From positions 2,356,001 through 2,420,000 of the forward strand of contig NZ_AP022617.1 of assembly GCF_010731575.1 (NCBI RefSeq): a DNA stretch of 64,000 bases, given 5' to 3'. This DNA comes from Mycolicibacterium monacense. Its GTDB lineage: Bacteria > Actinomycetota > Actinomycetes > Mycobacteriales > Mycobacteriaceae. Position numbers and translations under genes: made by a program. The notes beneath the pieces were generated by a model. The model was given only the letters and a program-made list of their open reading frames with translations. It had not been told where the DNA came from and made no database searches. How positions within the stretch are numbered: position 1 is the first letter of the stretch; every line of letters begins with the position of its first letter. Of the stretch, positions 1 to 8,060 are shown one piece after another.

Positions 1-225
1 GATGGGTTCGGTCTTGGTCAGATACGGCAAGCTGAACTCGTTGGAGATCATCACGCCGTCGACGCCGCCGTCCCGCAGGGCGGCGAGTTCGCCCTTGGCA
101 CGGTCCACCACAGCGCGGATCCCGGCCGCGGAGTCGTATCCGGGATCGCCGGGCAGAGCAGACAGGTGCAGCATCGCGATCACGGGCTTCTGTACCGCGA
201 ACACCTCATCGAGCCAATTGGTCAT
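1..225 (-). CDS. BtpA/SgcQ-family TIM-barrel protein (3' end cut off)
   Basis: Only the first 75 residues lie in the window; the gene runs off its left edge. The N-terminus contains MLHLSALPGDPGYD, then an alternating helix/strand pattern ending in DGVMISNEFSLPY. This is the start of the BtpA family (photosystem I biogenesis protein BtpA / SgcQ), TIM-barrel proteins often found in sugar operons. Their reaction is not established. The gene diverges from the FGGY-kinase operon across 154 bases that hold a perfect palindrome, so it probably belongs to the same polyol regulon. The ATG at 225 is chosen because the family begins a few residues before the first strand. Family assignment is fairly sure; function is not. 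Confidence 0.72.
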   Translation of the reverse strand, partial: MTNWLDEVFAVQKPVIAMLHLSALPGDPGYDSAAGIRAVVDRAKGELAALRDGGVDGVMISNEFSLPYLTKTEPI

Positions 226-260
226 GGAACGCCTCTCACGGTTGTCGACGACATCCTGGA

Positions 261-275
261 TGTTATTAAATAACA
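261..275. promoter_or_regulatory. Perfect 15-bp palindrome, likely operator of the polyol locus
   Basis: TGTTATTAAATAACA has 7-bp arms around one central base and is AT-rich in GC-rich surroundings. It lies in the divergent gap, 36 bases from the BtpA-like start and 105 bases from the kinase start. The form suits a GntR, LacI or DeoR dimer. The regulator is not in the window, so its identity is unknown. Confidence 0.6.
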
Positions 276-379
276 GTCAACGTGCGGCAGTGCAGCGTTT
301 TACGTGACGGTTACACACAACGTGTGAGAATCTAACAGATACGCGGTACGGTCAGCATCCGAGCGAACGAGAGGACGGC

Positions 380-1864
380 ATGTCGCAGTTCACGATCGGT
401 GTCGACATCGGCACCACGGGGACCAAGACGGTGCTCGTCGACGTCGCGGCCGCGCGCATCGTCGCCCAGGCGTCCGCCGAGAGCCGGCTCTTCGCCGATG
501 CACCCGGACATGCGGAGGCCGACCCCGCACAGTGGATCGACAACGCGCACAGCACGATTCGGGCCGTCCTCGCGGAGTCCGGGGTGGCCCCCGGACAGGT
601 CGGCGCGCTGTCCACCACCGGTATGGTGCCCGCGGTCGTGCCCGTCGACGCCCACGGCGTCCCGGTCCGCCGGGCGCTGCTGCAGAACGACGCCCGCGCC
701 ACCGCACAGATCGAGCGGTTGCGGGAGGCGCTCGACGCCGCCGACGTCCTGGCCGCCACGGGATCGGCGATCACGCAGCAGTCGGTGGCGCCGACCGCAA
801 TGTGGCTGCGCGAGAACGATCCTGACACCTGGCACCGGACCGCCCGTCTGGTCGGGTCGTACGACTGGGTGCTCATGGCGCTGGGCGCGGGCCCCCACGT
901 CGAATTGAACTGGGCCATCGAGTCCGGCCTGGGCACCCTCGACGGACAGCAGTACGAGCCGATGTTCGCCGCGGCCGACCTCGGCGCGGACACCATGCCC
1001 GAGGTGCTGGCCCCCGGCGCTCAGGCCGGAACCCTCAGTGCCGCAGCGGCGGCGGCCACCGGGCTTCCCGAGGGGCTGCCGCTGATCGTCGGCGGGGCCG
1101 ATCACGTCCTGTCCGCGTACGCGGCAGGAGTGAACGCCGCGGGTGACTGGCTGGTGAAGCTCGGCGGCGCGGGCGACGTCCTTGCCGCCAGCGATACACC
1201 CGTCATCGACGGCCGGCTCTACCTGGACGCCCATCCGGTACCGGGTCGCTGGCTGCCCAACGGGTGCATGGCCACCAGCGGGAGTCTGATCCGGTGGTTC
1301 CAGACCCTGATCGGCGGCGTGGACCTCCTGCAGCTCGACGACGAGGCAGCCGGCCGCGACGCCGCCGAAATTCTCTGCCTGCCTTACTTTCTCGGCGAGA
1401 AGAGCCCCCTGCACGATCCCGATCTGCGCGGCGCCTTCGTCGGACTCGACCTGGCCCACACCCGGGCGGACATGTACCGGTCGGTGCTCGAGGCGATCGC
1501 GTTCGGGTTCAGACACCACACCGACGTGTTCACCTCGATCGGCGTCCCGCTGCAGCGGGCGATGGTCACCAACGGCGGCAGCAAATCGGTGCTGTGGAAA
1601 CAGATCCTCGCCGACGTCCTCGACACCCCGCTGTGGCCGGTGGTCGGGCACCCGGGGGCGTCGCTCGGTGCGGCGGTGATTGCGGCGATCGGCGTCGGCG
1701 CGCTCGACGACTGGGACGGCGCCGCACGTTTCCTCACCCTCGGCGACGCCGTCGAACCCGACCCGCGCCACGTCGACCGGTACGCCGAGGCCTACTCCCT
1801 GTGGCGCACTCTCGGCGGCGTGCTCACCCCCGTCTCCCACCAACTCGCCCGAAAGGCCAAGTGA
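380..1864 (+). CDS. FGGY-family carbohydrate kinase (xylulokinase-like)
   Basis: A 494-residue cytoplasmic ATP-dependent sugar kinase. It has the N-terminal phosphate-binding loop DIGTTGTK at residues 9-16, a GGADH segment whose Asp near 241 fits the FGGY catalytic base, and the C-terminal adenosine-binding NGGSKS near 398. Length and motifs match xylulokinase/ribulokinase relatives. The ATG follows GAGAGG at a 6-base spacing. The stop overlaps the next start in ATGA, so translation with the downstream dehydrogenase is probably coupled. In this operon it most likely phosphorylates the ketose that the dehydrogenase makes from an imported polyol. Whether that is xylulose, ribulose or a tetrulose cannot be read from sequence. 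Confidence 0.85.
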   Translation: MSQFTIGVDIGTTGTKTVLVDVAAARIVAQASAESRLFADAPGHAEADPAQWIDNAHSTIRAVLAESGVAPGQVGALSTTGMVPAVVPVDAHGVPVRRALLQNDARATAQIERLREALDAADVLAATGSAITQQSVAPTAMWLRENDPDTWHRTARLVGSYDWVLMALGAGPHVELNWAIESGLGTLDGQQYEPMFAAADLGADTMPEVLAPGAQAGTLSAAAAAATGLPEGLPLIVGGADHVLSAYAAGVNAAGDWLVKLGGAGDVLAASDTPVIDGRLYLDAHPVPGRWLPNGCMATSGSLIRWFQTLIGGVDLLQLDDEAAGRDAAEILCLPYFLGEKSPLHDPDLRGAFVGLDLAHTRADMYRSVLEAIAFGFRHHTDVFTSIGVPLQRAMVTNGGSKSVLWKQILADVLDTPLWPVVGHPGASLGAAVIAAIGVGALDDWDGAARFLTLGDAVEPDPRHVDRYAEAYSLWRTLGGVLTPVSHQLARKAK

Positions 1865-2655
1865 TGACTGCCGATTCACCCACGCTCCAGACCGCCGTGG
1901 TCACCGGCGCCGGATCCGGGATCGGCCGCGCCATAGCGACGACGCTCGCGGCCCGCGGCTGGCGCGTCATCGTCACCGACGTGAACCTCACCGGGGCCCA
2001 GGAGACGGTGGCCGGACTCGAGGATGCCGCCGGCCGCGGCCACGAGGCCCTGCAGTTGGACGTCACCGACGCCGCCGCGGCCGCCCGGCTCGCCGACGAC
2101 GTCGCCGACCGGCTGGGCCTGGACGCGTGGGTCAACAACGCCGGCGTATCGGCGATGGAGCGGTTCGTCGACGTCACACCCGGCCAGTACGACCGCACCC
2201 TGGACATCAACACCAAGGCGGTGTTCTTCTGCGGGCAGGCCGCGGCGCGGGCGATGATCCGCACCGGACGCCAGGGCACCATCGTCAACACCGCGTCCAT
2301 GGCCGCCAAACAGGGCCGCGTACCGTTCCTCACCGACTATGTGGCGTCGAAGTTCGCGGTGCTCGGCCTGACGCAGGCGATGGCCTACGAGCTGGCCGAC
2401 CACCAGATCACGGTGAACTGCGTGTGCCCCGGCTTCGTCGCCACCCCCATGCAGTCGCGGGAACTGGAGTGGGAGGCGCGGCTGACCGGCTCCACCCCGG
2501 ACGCGGTGCGTCAAAGCTGGATCGACGCAACGCCGTTGGCCCGGTTGCAGACTCCGGACGACGTCGCCCGCGCGGTGGCGTTCCTGGTCTCCGACGACGC
2601 CCGGTTCATCACCGGGGAAGCTCTTTCGGTCAACGGCGGTGCCTACATGGATTGA
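1864..2655 (+). CDS. Short-chain dehydrogenase, probable polyol dehydrogenase
   Basis: A 263-residue classical SDR. It shows the cofactor motif TGAGSGIG (14-21), NNAG (91-94), and the catalytic set Ser145, Tyr159 and Lys163 in YVASK. An acidic residue after the second strand (VTDVN) suggests NAD rather than NADP. The start overlaps the kinase stop by 4 bases. Its place between an FGGY kinase and a sugar ABC importer resembles the M. smegmatis tetritol/pentitol loci, where an SDR oxidises an alditol to a ketose. A D-threitol dehydrogenase-like role is possible, but the substrate is an inference. A weak AGGAAGTGAG element after the gene precedes the next start. Confidence 0.85.
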   Translation: MTADSPTLQTAVVTGAGSGIGRAIATTLAARGWRVIVTDVNLTGAQETVAGLEDAAGRGHEALQLDVTDAAAAARLADDVADRLGLDAWVNNAGVSAMERFVDVTPGQYDRTLDINTKAVFFCGQAAARAMIRTGRQGTIVNTASMAAKQGRVPFLTDYVASKFAVLGLTQAMAYELADHQITVNCVCPGFVATPMQSRELEWEARLTGSTPDAVRQSWIDATPLARLQTPDDVARAVAFLVSDDARFITGEALSVNGGAYMD

Positions 2656-2713
2656 GCCGGGGCCGCCGACCCGGTGAACTCGATCCAGCCAACCCAGTAG
2701 GAAGTGAGTACCC

Positions 2714-4045
2714 ATGAAGATCCCGAAGCTCGGCCGGCGCCCAGCGCGGCGGAAAGCCACGCGCTGGATGCCGGCATTGGCCATGACCGCAGGACTCGCT
2801 TTGGCCGGCTGCGCCGGATCCGGTGGCTCCGGCGACGAGCAGAGCTCGTCGGGGTTGGGGGACATCCCGACCGACACCAACGCAACCGTGCGGGTGCTCA
2901 TGGAGAACGTGCCCGACACCGACATCGTGCAGGGCATGGTCGGACAGTTCAACGAGAAGTACCCCGACATCAAGGTCCAGATCGAGACCATGACGTTCGA
3001 CCAGATGCGTGACCGCCTGGTGTCGTCGTTCCAGTCGGCCGAACCCGCCTACGACCTGATCGTCGTCGACAACCCGTGGATGGACGATTTCGCCGCCGCG
3101 GGCTTCCTCGAGCCGCTGAACGACCGGATCTCCTCGACCCCCGACTACCAGCCGGACGACTTCTTCCCGTCGCTGACCGACATCACCGACGTCGACGGCA
3201 CGACCTACGGGGTGCCGTTCTACAACTACGCACTGGGCTACATCTACAACAAGCCGGATCTGCAGGCCGCGAACCTGCAGGTGCCGACTGACCTCGACGC
3301 GCTGGTGTCGACGTCGCAGCGGCTCAAGGCGGGCGACCGCGCCGGTATCGCCATGCAGCCGCAGCGCGGGTACAAGATCTTCGAGGAATGGGCGAACTGG
3401 CTGTTCGCCGCGGGCGGGTCGATCTACGACGCGGAGGGTAAGCCGACGCTGAACACCGAGCAGGCCGCCCGCGCCCTGGACGCCTACATCGAGACCTACC
3501 GCACCGCGGCCCCGGCCAACAGCCTGAACTGGGGCTTCGACGAGGCCTTCCGCTCGGTCTCCGGCGGCAACGCCGCCTCGATGATCGGCTACAACTGGAA
3601 CCTGCCCGCGCTCAACGACCCCGCCGGGGCGTCGGGTGCGCGCGCCGGACAGTTCGCGTTGGCGCCGATTCCCGGCGGCAAGTCCGCGCTGGGCCTGTGG
3701 AGCTGGGCGATCCCGGCGAACTCGGCGGCTCCGGACGCGGCCTGGGCGTTCACGTCCTGGATCACCTCACCCGCCGTCGACGCCCAGCGCGTCGCCGAGG
3801 GCGGTGCGGTGACCCGCAAGGGTTCGCTGACCGATCCGAAGGTGCTGGCCGACGGGTACGGCGAGGAGTACTACCGCGTCGTCGGTGAGATCCTGGCCGA
3901 CGCAGCCCCGCTCTCCCAGGGCCGCGGTGGTGAGGAGATGATCCAGGCCGTGGGAACCGAGCTCAACGACGCGGCGGCGGGCAACAAGAGCGTGGCCGAC
4001 GCACTGCGCGACGCCCAGGCGGCCGCAGAGCGAATCCAGCAGTGA
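2714..4045 (+). CDS. Sugar/polyol ABC transporter substrate-binding lipoprotein
   Basis: A 443-residue extracytoplasmic solute-binding protein of the extracellular family 1 (maltose/UgpB type). A basic N-terminus (KLGRRPARRK) and a hydrophobic stretch lead to the lipobox LAGC with acylated Cys33, followed by a Gly/Ser-rich linker. Conserved sugar-binding features include YDLIVVDNPWMDDFA and the C-terminal AWAFTSWITSP segment. It is followed by two permeases and an ATPase and so completes a CUT1-type importer. Its position right after the dehydrogenase suggests it captures the same polyol. Specificity is not predictable from what I can see. Confidence 0.9.
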   Translation: MKIPKLGRRPARRKATRWMPALAMTAGLALAGCAGSGGSGDEQSSSGLGDIPTDTNATVRVLMENVPDTDIVQGMVGQFNEKYPDIKVQIETMTFDQMRDRLVSSFQSAEPAYDLIVVDNPWMDDFAAAGFLEPLNDRISSTPDYQPDDFFPSLTDITDVDGTTYGVPFYNYALGYIYNKPDLQAANLQVPTDLDALVSTSQRLKAGDRAGIAMQPQRGYKIFEEWANWLFAAGGSIYDAEGKPTLNTEQAARALDAYIETYRTAAPANSLNWGFDEAFRSVSGGNAASMIGYNWNLPALNDPAGASGARAGQFALAPIPGGKSALGLWSWAIPANSAAPDAAWAFTSWITSPAVDAQRVAEGGAVTRKGSLTDPKVLADGYGEEYYRVVGEILADAAPLSQGRGGEEMIQAVGTELNDAAAGNKSVADALRDAQAAAERIQQ

Positions 4046-4079
4046 CACAGGGGAATGCGACGGTCGCGGGAACGAGAAC

Positions 4080-4940
4080 ATGAGATTCAAGTACGGCATG
4101 CTGATGCCGCTGCTCGCCTTGTTCGGCGTGGCCGTCGGATTCCCGCTCTGCTATGCGGCCTACCTGTCGGTCACCGACTATCGGCTGACCGACCGCCGGG
4201 CCCCGGACTTCGTCGGCATCGCGAACTTCGGGTCCGCGCTTTCGAACTCCGCGTTCTGGGAGGCGTTCGGCACCACCGCGATCTACGTGGTGGTGGCGGT
4301 CTCACTGGAACTGGTCATCGGGTTCTCACTCGCTCTGGCGCTGCACCAGCAGAAGTGGGCCAAGGACCTGTCCCGGGCGATCGTGCTGGCGCCCATGTTC
4401 ATCACCCCGATTGCCGTCGGGCTGATCTTCCGGTTCCTGCTCAACGACCAGATCGGCGCCATCCCGGCGCTTTTGCACGCGGTCGGCACCGACTACGACT
4501 TCTTCGGCTCCGGCAAGGCGTTGCTCACCCTGGCGTTCATCGACGTGTGGCAGTGGACGCCGTTCATGGTGCTGCTCATCCTGGCGGGCCTGGAGTCGAT
4601 GCCCAAACAGCCGATGGAGGCCGCCCGCGTCGACGGCGCCGGCCCCGTCTACCGGCTGCGGCGGGTCCTGATCCCGATGCTGGCACCGGTGCTGACCGTC
4701 GCGGTGCTGCTCCGCGGACTCGACGCGCTGCGCGTGTTCGAGTACGTCTACGCCACCACCCGCGGTGGGCCCGGCACCGAGACCCAGACCCTGCAGTACT
4801 TCATGTATCTCGAGGGCATCCAGTTCTTCCGGCTCGCCCAAGCCAGCGCCATGGCCTTCATCGTGCTGGTGCTGGTGCTGGCCGTGATCGTCGTCGCCTT
4901 CCGCGCGATGGAGCGCAGCCGCGAAAGGACCACCGCCTGA
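4080..4940 (+). CDS. Sugar ABC transporter permease (UgpA/MalF type)
   Basis: A 286-residue inner-membrane permease with six predicted transmembrane segments. The first is at about residues 4-26. The EAA loop MEAARVDGAGPVYRLRRVLIP near residues 179-199 docks on the ATPase. It is the first of two heterodimerising permeases. Its stop overlaps the second permease start in TGATG, so the two are translationally coupled at equal stoichiometry. The 34-base gap after the binding protein is the largest inside the transport genes. The family is certain; the transported sugar is inferred to be a polyol from the operon. Confidence 0.9.
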   Translation: MRFKYGMLMPLLALFGVAVGFPLCYAAYLSVTDYRLTDRRAPDFVGIANFGSALSNSAFWEAFGTTAIYVVVAVSLELVIGFSLALALHQQKWAKDLSRAIVLAPMFITPIAVGLIFRFLLNDQIGAIPALLHAVGTDYDFFGSGKALLTLAFIDVWQWTPFMVLLILAGLESMPKQPMEAARVDGAGPVYRLRRVLIPMLAPVLTVAVLLRGLDALRVFEYVYATTRGGPGTETQTLQYFMYLEGIQFFRLAQASAMAFIVLVLVLAVIVVAFRAMERSRERTTA

Positions 4941-5755
4941 TGACCCGGCCGCGTCCCCTCGAGGTCCTGCGCATCGCCGTGCTCACCGCGGCGCTGGTGT
5001 TCGTGCTGTTTCCCATCGCCTGGGTCGCGCTGGCGAGTTTCAAGACGCCGGCGCAGATGTCCGAGCCGTTCCTCATCGCGTTCGGCCCCACCCTGGACAA
5101 CTGGCGCGCGGTGCTCGACTCGGGCATCTTCGCCGCCGCGGGCCGCAGCGTCGTGGTCGGTGTGGTCACCGTGGTGGTGAGCCTCGTGGTTGGCAGCATG
5201 GGCGCCTACGTGATCGCCAAATACCGCGCGGGTGGCTCGCTGACCCGCTTCGGCATGCTTGCCGCGCAAGTGGTTCCGCCCGCGGTGATGGTCTTCCCGT
5301 TCCTGACGATGGCCCAGGCGTTGCGGATGACCGACACGCTGGTGCCGGTGATCTTCGCGCACCTGTCGTTCGTGCTGCCGCTGGTGACCTGGTTTCTGAT
5401 CGGATTCTTCGAGGCCGTCCCGGCCTCACTCGAGGAGCAGGCCCGCGTCGACGGGTTCACCCGGTGGCAGGCGTTCCGGCTGGTCGTGCTGCCGCAGGTG
5501 CTGCCCGGCATCGGCGCGGCGGGGATCTTCGGGTTCACGCTGTCGTGGAACGACATGTTCTACGGGCTCATCCTGGCGCCCGGCAATGCCGCGATCCTGC
5601 CGGTGGCGATCTCGAACTTCAACACCTTCCGCGGCGTCCAGATCGGGACGATGAGCGCCGCGATCATGATCGCCATCGTGCCGGTGGTGGTCGCCAGCTT
5701 CTTCATCCAGCGACGCCTGGTCCAGGGGATCAGCGGCGGCGCGGTCAAGTACTAG
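4940..5755 (+). CDS. Sugar ABC transporter permease (UgpE/MalG type)
   Basis: A 271-residue inner-membrane permease. It has an N-terminal transmembrane helix (AVLTAALVFVLFPIAWVAL), the periplasmic ASFKTPAQMSEP loop typical of MalG-type partners, and the EAA motif EEQARVDGFTRWQAFRLVVLP near residues 165-184. It ends with the GGAVKY-type tail common in this subfamily. The ATG at 4940 sits inside the upstream stop (TGATG). An in-frame upstream extension exists but would run through the previous permease, so it is rejected. It acts with the partner permease and the ATPase encoded 19 bases downstream. Confidence 0.9.
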   Translation: MTRPRPLEVLRIAVLTAALVFVLFPIAWVALASFKTPAQMSEPFLIAFGPTLDNWRAVLDSGIFAAAGRSVVVGVVTVVVSLVVGSMGAYVIAKYRAGGSLTRFGMLAAQVVPPAVMVFPFLTMAQALRMTDTLVPVIFAHLSFVLPLVTWFLIGFFEAVPASLEEQARVDGFTRWQAFRLVVLPQVLPGIGAAGIFGFTLSWNDMFYGLILAPGNAAILPVAISNFNTFRGVQIGTMSAAIMIAIVPVVVASFFIQRRLVQGISGGAVKY

Positions 5756-5774
5756 TAGCGAGGAACTCCCCCAC

Positions 5775-6827
5775 ATGGCATCGGTCACCTTCTCAGCGGT
5801 CACCAAGGCGTTCGGCGACGCCACCGTGGTCTCGGAACTCGACCTCGAACTGACCGACGGCAGCATGACCGTGCTGGTCGGACCGTCGGGATGCGGTAAG
5901 ACCACGTCGCTGCGCATGCTCGCCGGGCTCGAGAAGGTCAGCTCCGGGTCCATCCACATCGGCGACCGCGACGTCACCGCACTGGAACCCAAGGAACGCG
6001 ATATCGCGATGGTGTTCCAGAACTACGCGCTGTATCCGCATCTGTCGGTGCGCGAGAACATCGCGTTTCCGCTGCGCGCCAAGAAGATCGCGCGCACCGA
6101 GGCGTTGCGGCGGGCCGATGGGATCGCCGAGTCGCTTGGCCTCGGTCACCTCACCGCACGCAAACCCAAGGATCTGTCCGGCGGCCAGCAGCAGCGTGTG
6201 GCGATCGGCCGCGCGATCATCCGTGAACCGTCGGTGTTCCTGTTCGACGAACCGCTGAGCAACCTCGACGCGAAGCTGCGCGTGGAGACCCGGACCGAAC
6301 TGCTGCGTCTGCAGCGCCGGCTCGGGATCACCTCGCTCTACGTCACCCACGACCAGGAGGAGGCGATGACGCTGTCGGACCGCATCGTGGTGATGCGCGA
6401 CGGCCGGATCGCCCAGGCCGCTCCCCCGGCGGAGGTGTATCGACGCCCCGCCGACACGTTCGTCGCGACGTTCGTCGGCAGCCCGAAGATGAACCTCGTG
6501 ACCGGCGCCGTGGCGGCCGGGGAGCTGCGCTGTGACGGCCTGCGGATGACCGTCGGCGGCCCCGACGCCCCAGCCGTGACGATCGGTGTGCGTCCTGACG
6601 ACCTCACGCTGTCGGCGGCCGCGGACGGTGCGGCGACGGTCGAACTGGTCGAGTTGCTGGGTCCGCGCGCGATCGTGACGGTGCGCGCCGGTGACGAACG
6701 GCTCACCAGCGTGGTCGCCGCCGCACAGTTGGCCGACATCTCCCCCGGCACCGCCGTCGAGCTGTCCGCGCGGCCCGCCGACGTGCACCGCTTCGACCCG
6801 CAGACGGGTGTGCGGCTGCCCGGATAG
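5775..6827 (+). CDS. Sugar ABC transporter ATP-binding protein (MalK/UgpC type)
   Basis: A 350-residue cytoplasmic ATPase. It has Walker A GPSGCGKTT (36-44), Q-loop VFQNYALYPH, signature LSGGQQQRV (about 134-142), Walker B FLFDEPLSNLD and switch His in VTHDQEEA. A C-terminal TOBE/regulatory domain (about 235-350) marks the CUT1 subclass. GAGGAA precedes the ATG. It is the last gene of the polyol operon: 18 bases later the convergent ctaB ends, and no clear hairpin terminator is visible between them. In mycobacteria one ATPase may serve several importers; here a dedicated copy is present. Confidence 0.92.
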   Translation: MASVTFSAVTKAFGDATVVSELDLELTDGSMTVLVGPSGCGKTTSLRMLAGLEKVSSGSIHIGDRDVTALEPKERDIAMVFQNYALYPHLSVRENIAFPLRAKKIARTEALRRADGIAESLGLGHLTARKPKDLSGGQQQRVAIGRAIIREPSVFLFDEPLSNLDAKLRVETRTELLRLQRRLGITSLYVTHDQEEAMTLSDRIVVMRDGRIAQAAPPAEVYRRPADTFVATFVGSPKMNLVTGAVAAGELRCDGLRMTVGGPDAPAVTIGVRPDDLTLSAAADGAATVELVELLGPRAIVTVRAGDERLTSVVAAAQLADISPGTAVELSARPADVHRFDPQTGVRLPG

Positions 6828-6845
6828 GCGCGCCCCGGTGGGTGG

Positions 6846-7778
6846 CTAGCTGCCCAGCAGGGTCGGCAGCGCCAGCACCGAGTCGACCGCCAGCGCGGCG
6901 AATACGACGGCCAGATAGTTGTTCGACTGCAGGAACAGTCGCAGCGGCTTGACCGGCTCGCCGCGCTTGACCCCGTTGTAGAGCTGGTGGGCCATCACCA
7001 GGAACCAGGTGCCCGCGAGCACCGCCACCGAGGCGTACAGCCAGCCGGTGGCCAGCGCCAGCGCCAGCGTGGTCAGCACCGTCAGCCAGGTGTAGATCAG
7101 GATCTGGCGGGTGACCTGACGCTCGGTGGCCACGGCAGGCAGCATGGGCACACCCGCCGCTTTGTAGTCATCCTTGTAGCGCATCGCCAGCGCCCAGGTG
7201 TGCGGCGGCGTCCAGAAGAAGATGATCGCGAACATCACCAGCGCCGGCCACTGGATGGTGCCGGTGACCGCCGACCAGCCGATCATCACCGGCATGCAAC
7301 CGGCCGCCCCGCCCCACACCACGTTCTGGGAGGTACGACGCTTGAGCAGCAGCGTGTAGACGAAGACGTAGAACGCGATGGTGGCCACGGCCAGCAGGCC
7401 GGACAGCAGGTTGCTGGTGCCCCACAGCCAGAAGAACGAGCCGACCGACAGGACCAGGCCGAAGATCAGCGCGTTGCGGGTCGGGACGGTGTCGCGGGCG
7501 AGCGGCCTGCGCGCGGTCCGCTTCATCTTCTTGTCGATGTCGGCGTCGGCGACGCAGTTGAGTGTGTTCGCACCTGCGGCGGCCAGCATGCCGCCGATGA
7601 GCGTGTTGAGGATCAGCAGCGGATCGACCGAGCCGCGATCGGCCAGTAGCATCGCCGGGATCGCGGTGACCAGAAGCAACTCGATCACGCGCGGTTTCGT
7701 CAGCGCCAGATAGGCCAGAACCGTGGTGCGGATGCGAGACGGCGCCCCATGGCTGAGGTGGCGCTCGCGAATGCTCAC
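6846..7778 (-). CDS. ctaB: Protoheme IX farnesyltransferase (heme O synthase)
   Basis: A 310-residue polytopic membrane enzyme of the UbiA prenyltransferase superfamily. It adds a farnesyl group to heme B to make heme O for cytochrome oxidase assembly. The N-terminal [18 protein letters not shown] matches mycobacterial CtaB. The first Asp-rich motif reads Asn74-x3-Asp78-x3-Asp82, and a second follows in YKDDYKAAG. The frame extends to 7847. The GTG at 7778 is preferred because GAGGGAG lies 8 bases before it and the downstream sequence ([10 protein letters not shown]) agrees with M. smegmatis CtaB as I recall it. It diverges from tkt. Confidence 0.93.
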   Translation of the reverse strand: MSIRERHLSHGAPSRIRTTVLAYLALTKPRVIELLLVTAIPAMLLADRGSVDPLLILNTLIGGMLAAAGANTLNCVADADIDKKMKRTARRPLARDTVPTRNALIFGLVLSVGSFFWLWGTSNLLSGLLAVATIAFYVFVYTLLLKRRTSQNVVWGGAAGCMPVMIGWSAVTGTIQWPALVMFAIIFFWTPPHTWALAMRYKDDYKAAGVPMLPAVATERQVTRQILIYTWLTVLTTLALALATGWLYASVAVLAGTWFLVMAHQLYNGVKRGEPVKPLRLFLQSNNYLAVVFAALAVDSVLALPTLLGS

Positions 7779-7891
7779 GCAGTCAACTCCCTCATCGTTG
7801 GCGGTGGTCTTGGCGATGTTGATGGTCTTCCGCTTGGTGATGGTCACAGCCGCCGCGCAACATCTACTACAGACGATGGTAGACCGCTGGG

Positions 7892-7915
7892 GACCCTGCG
7901 GATGACCGCAGGGTC
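7892..7915. promoter_or_regulatory. Perfect 10-bp stem-loop in the ctaB/tkt divergent gap
   Basis: GACCCTGCGG, a 4-base loop (atga), then CCGCAGGGTC form an uninterrupted 10-bp stem. It lies 114 bases before ctaB and 146 bases before tkt in a 282-base gap that holds no gene; M. tuberculosis carries PE_PGRS27 there. No T-tract follows on either strand. It could be a leader structure of ctaB, an operator, or a terminator remnant. A possible tkt -10 (TAGGGT) lies near 7992. Confidence 0.5.
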
Positions 7916-8060
7916 ATTTCCGCACCACTACCGTAACGGGAGCACGAAATCTCCCCGCATGCACCATGCGGCGCCGCAGCCGGGAGCACTAGGGTTGGAG
8001 GCGCGGTCCGAAAGGTTGTGTGCGGCCGCTGACCGAACATTGCCACCAAGGAGCGAGCCA

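Noticed and set aside
332..1879. 515-aa open frame antisense to the FGGY kinase
   Set aside because: Arg/Gly/Asp-rich translation without a domain; the opposite strand encodes a complete kinase. A product of high third-position GC.
6828..6845. Terminator between the polyol operon and ctaB
   Set aside because: Only 18 bases; no stable stem found.
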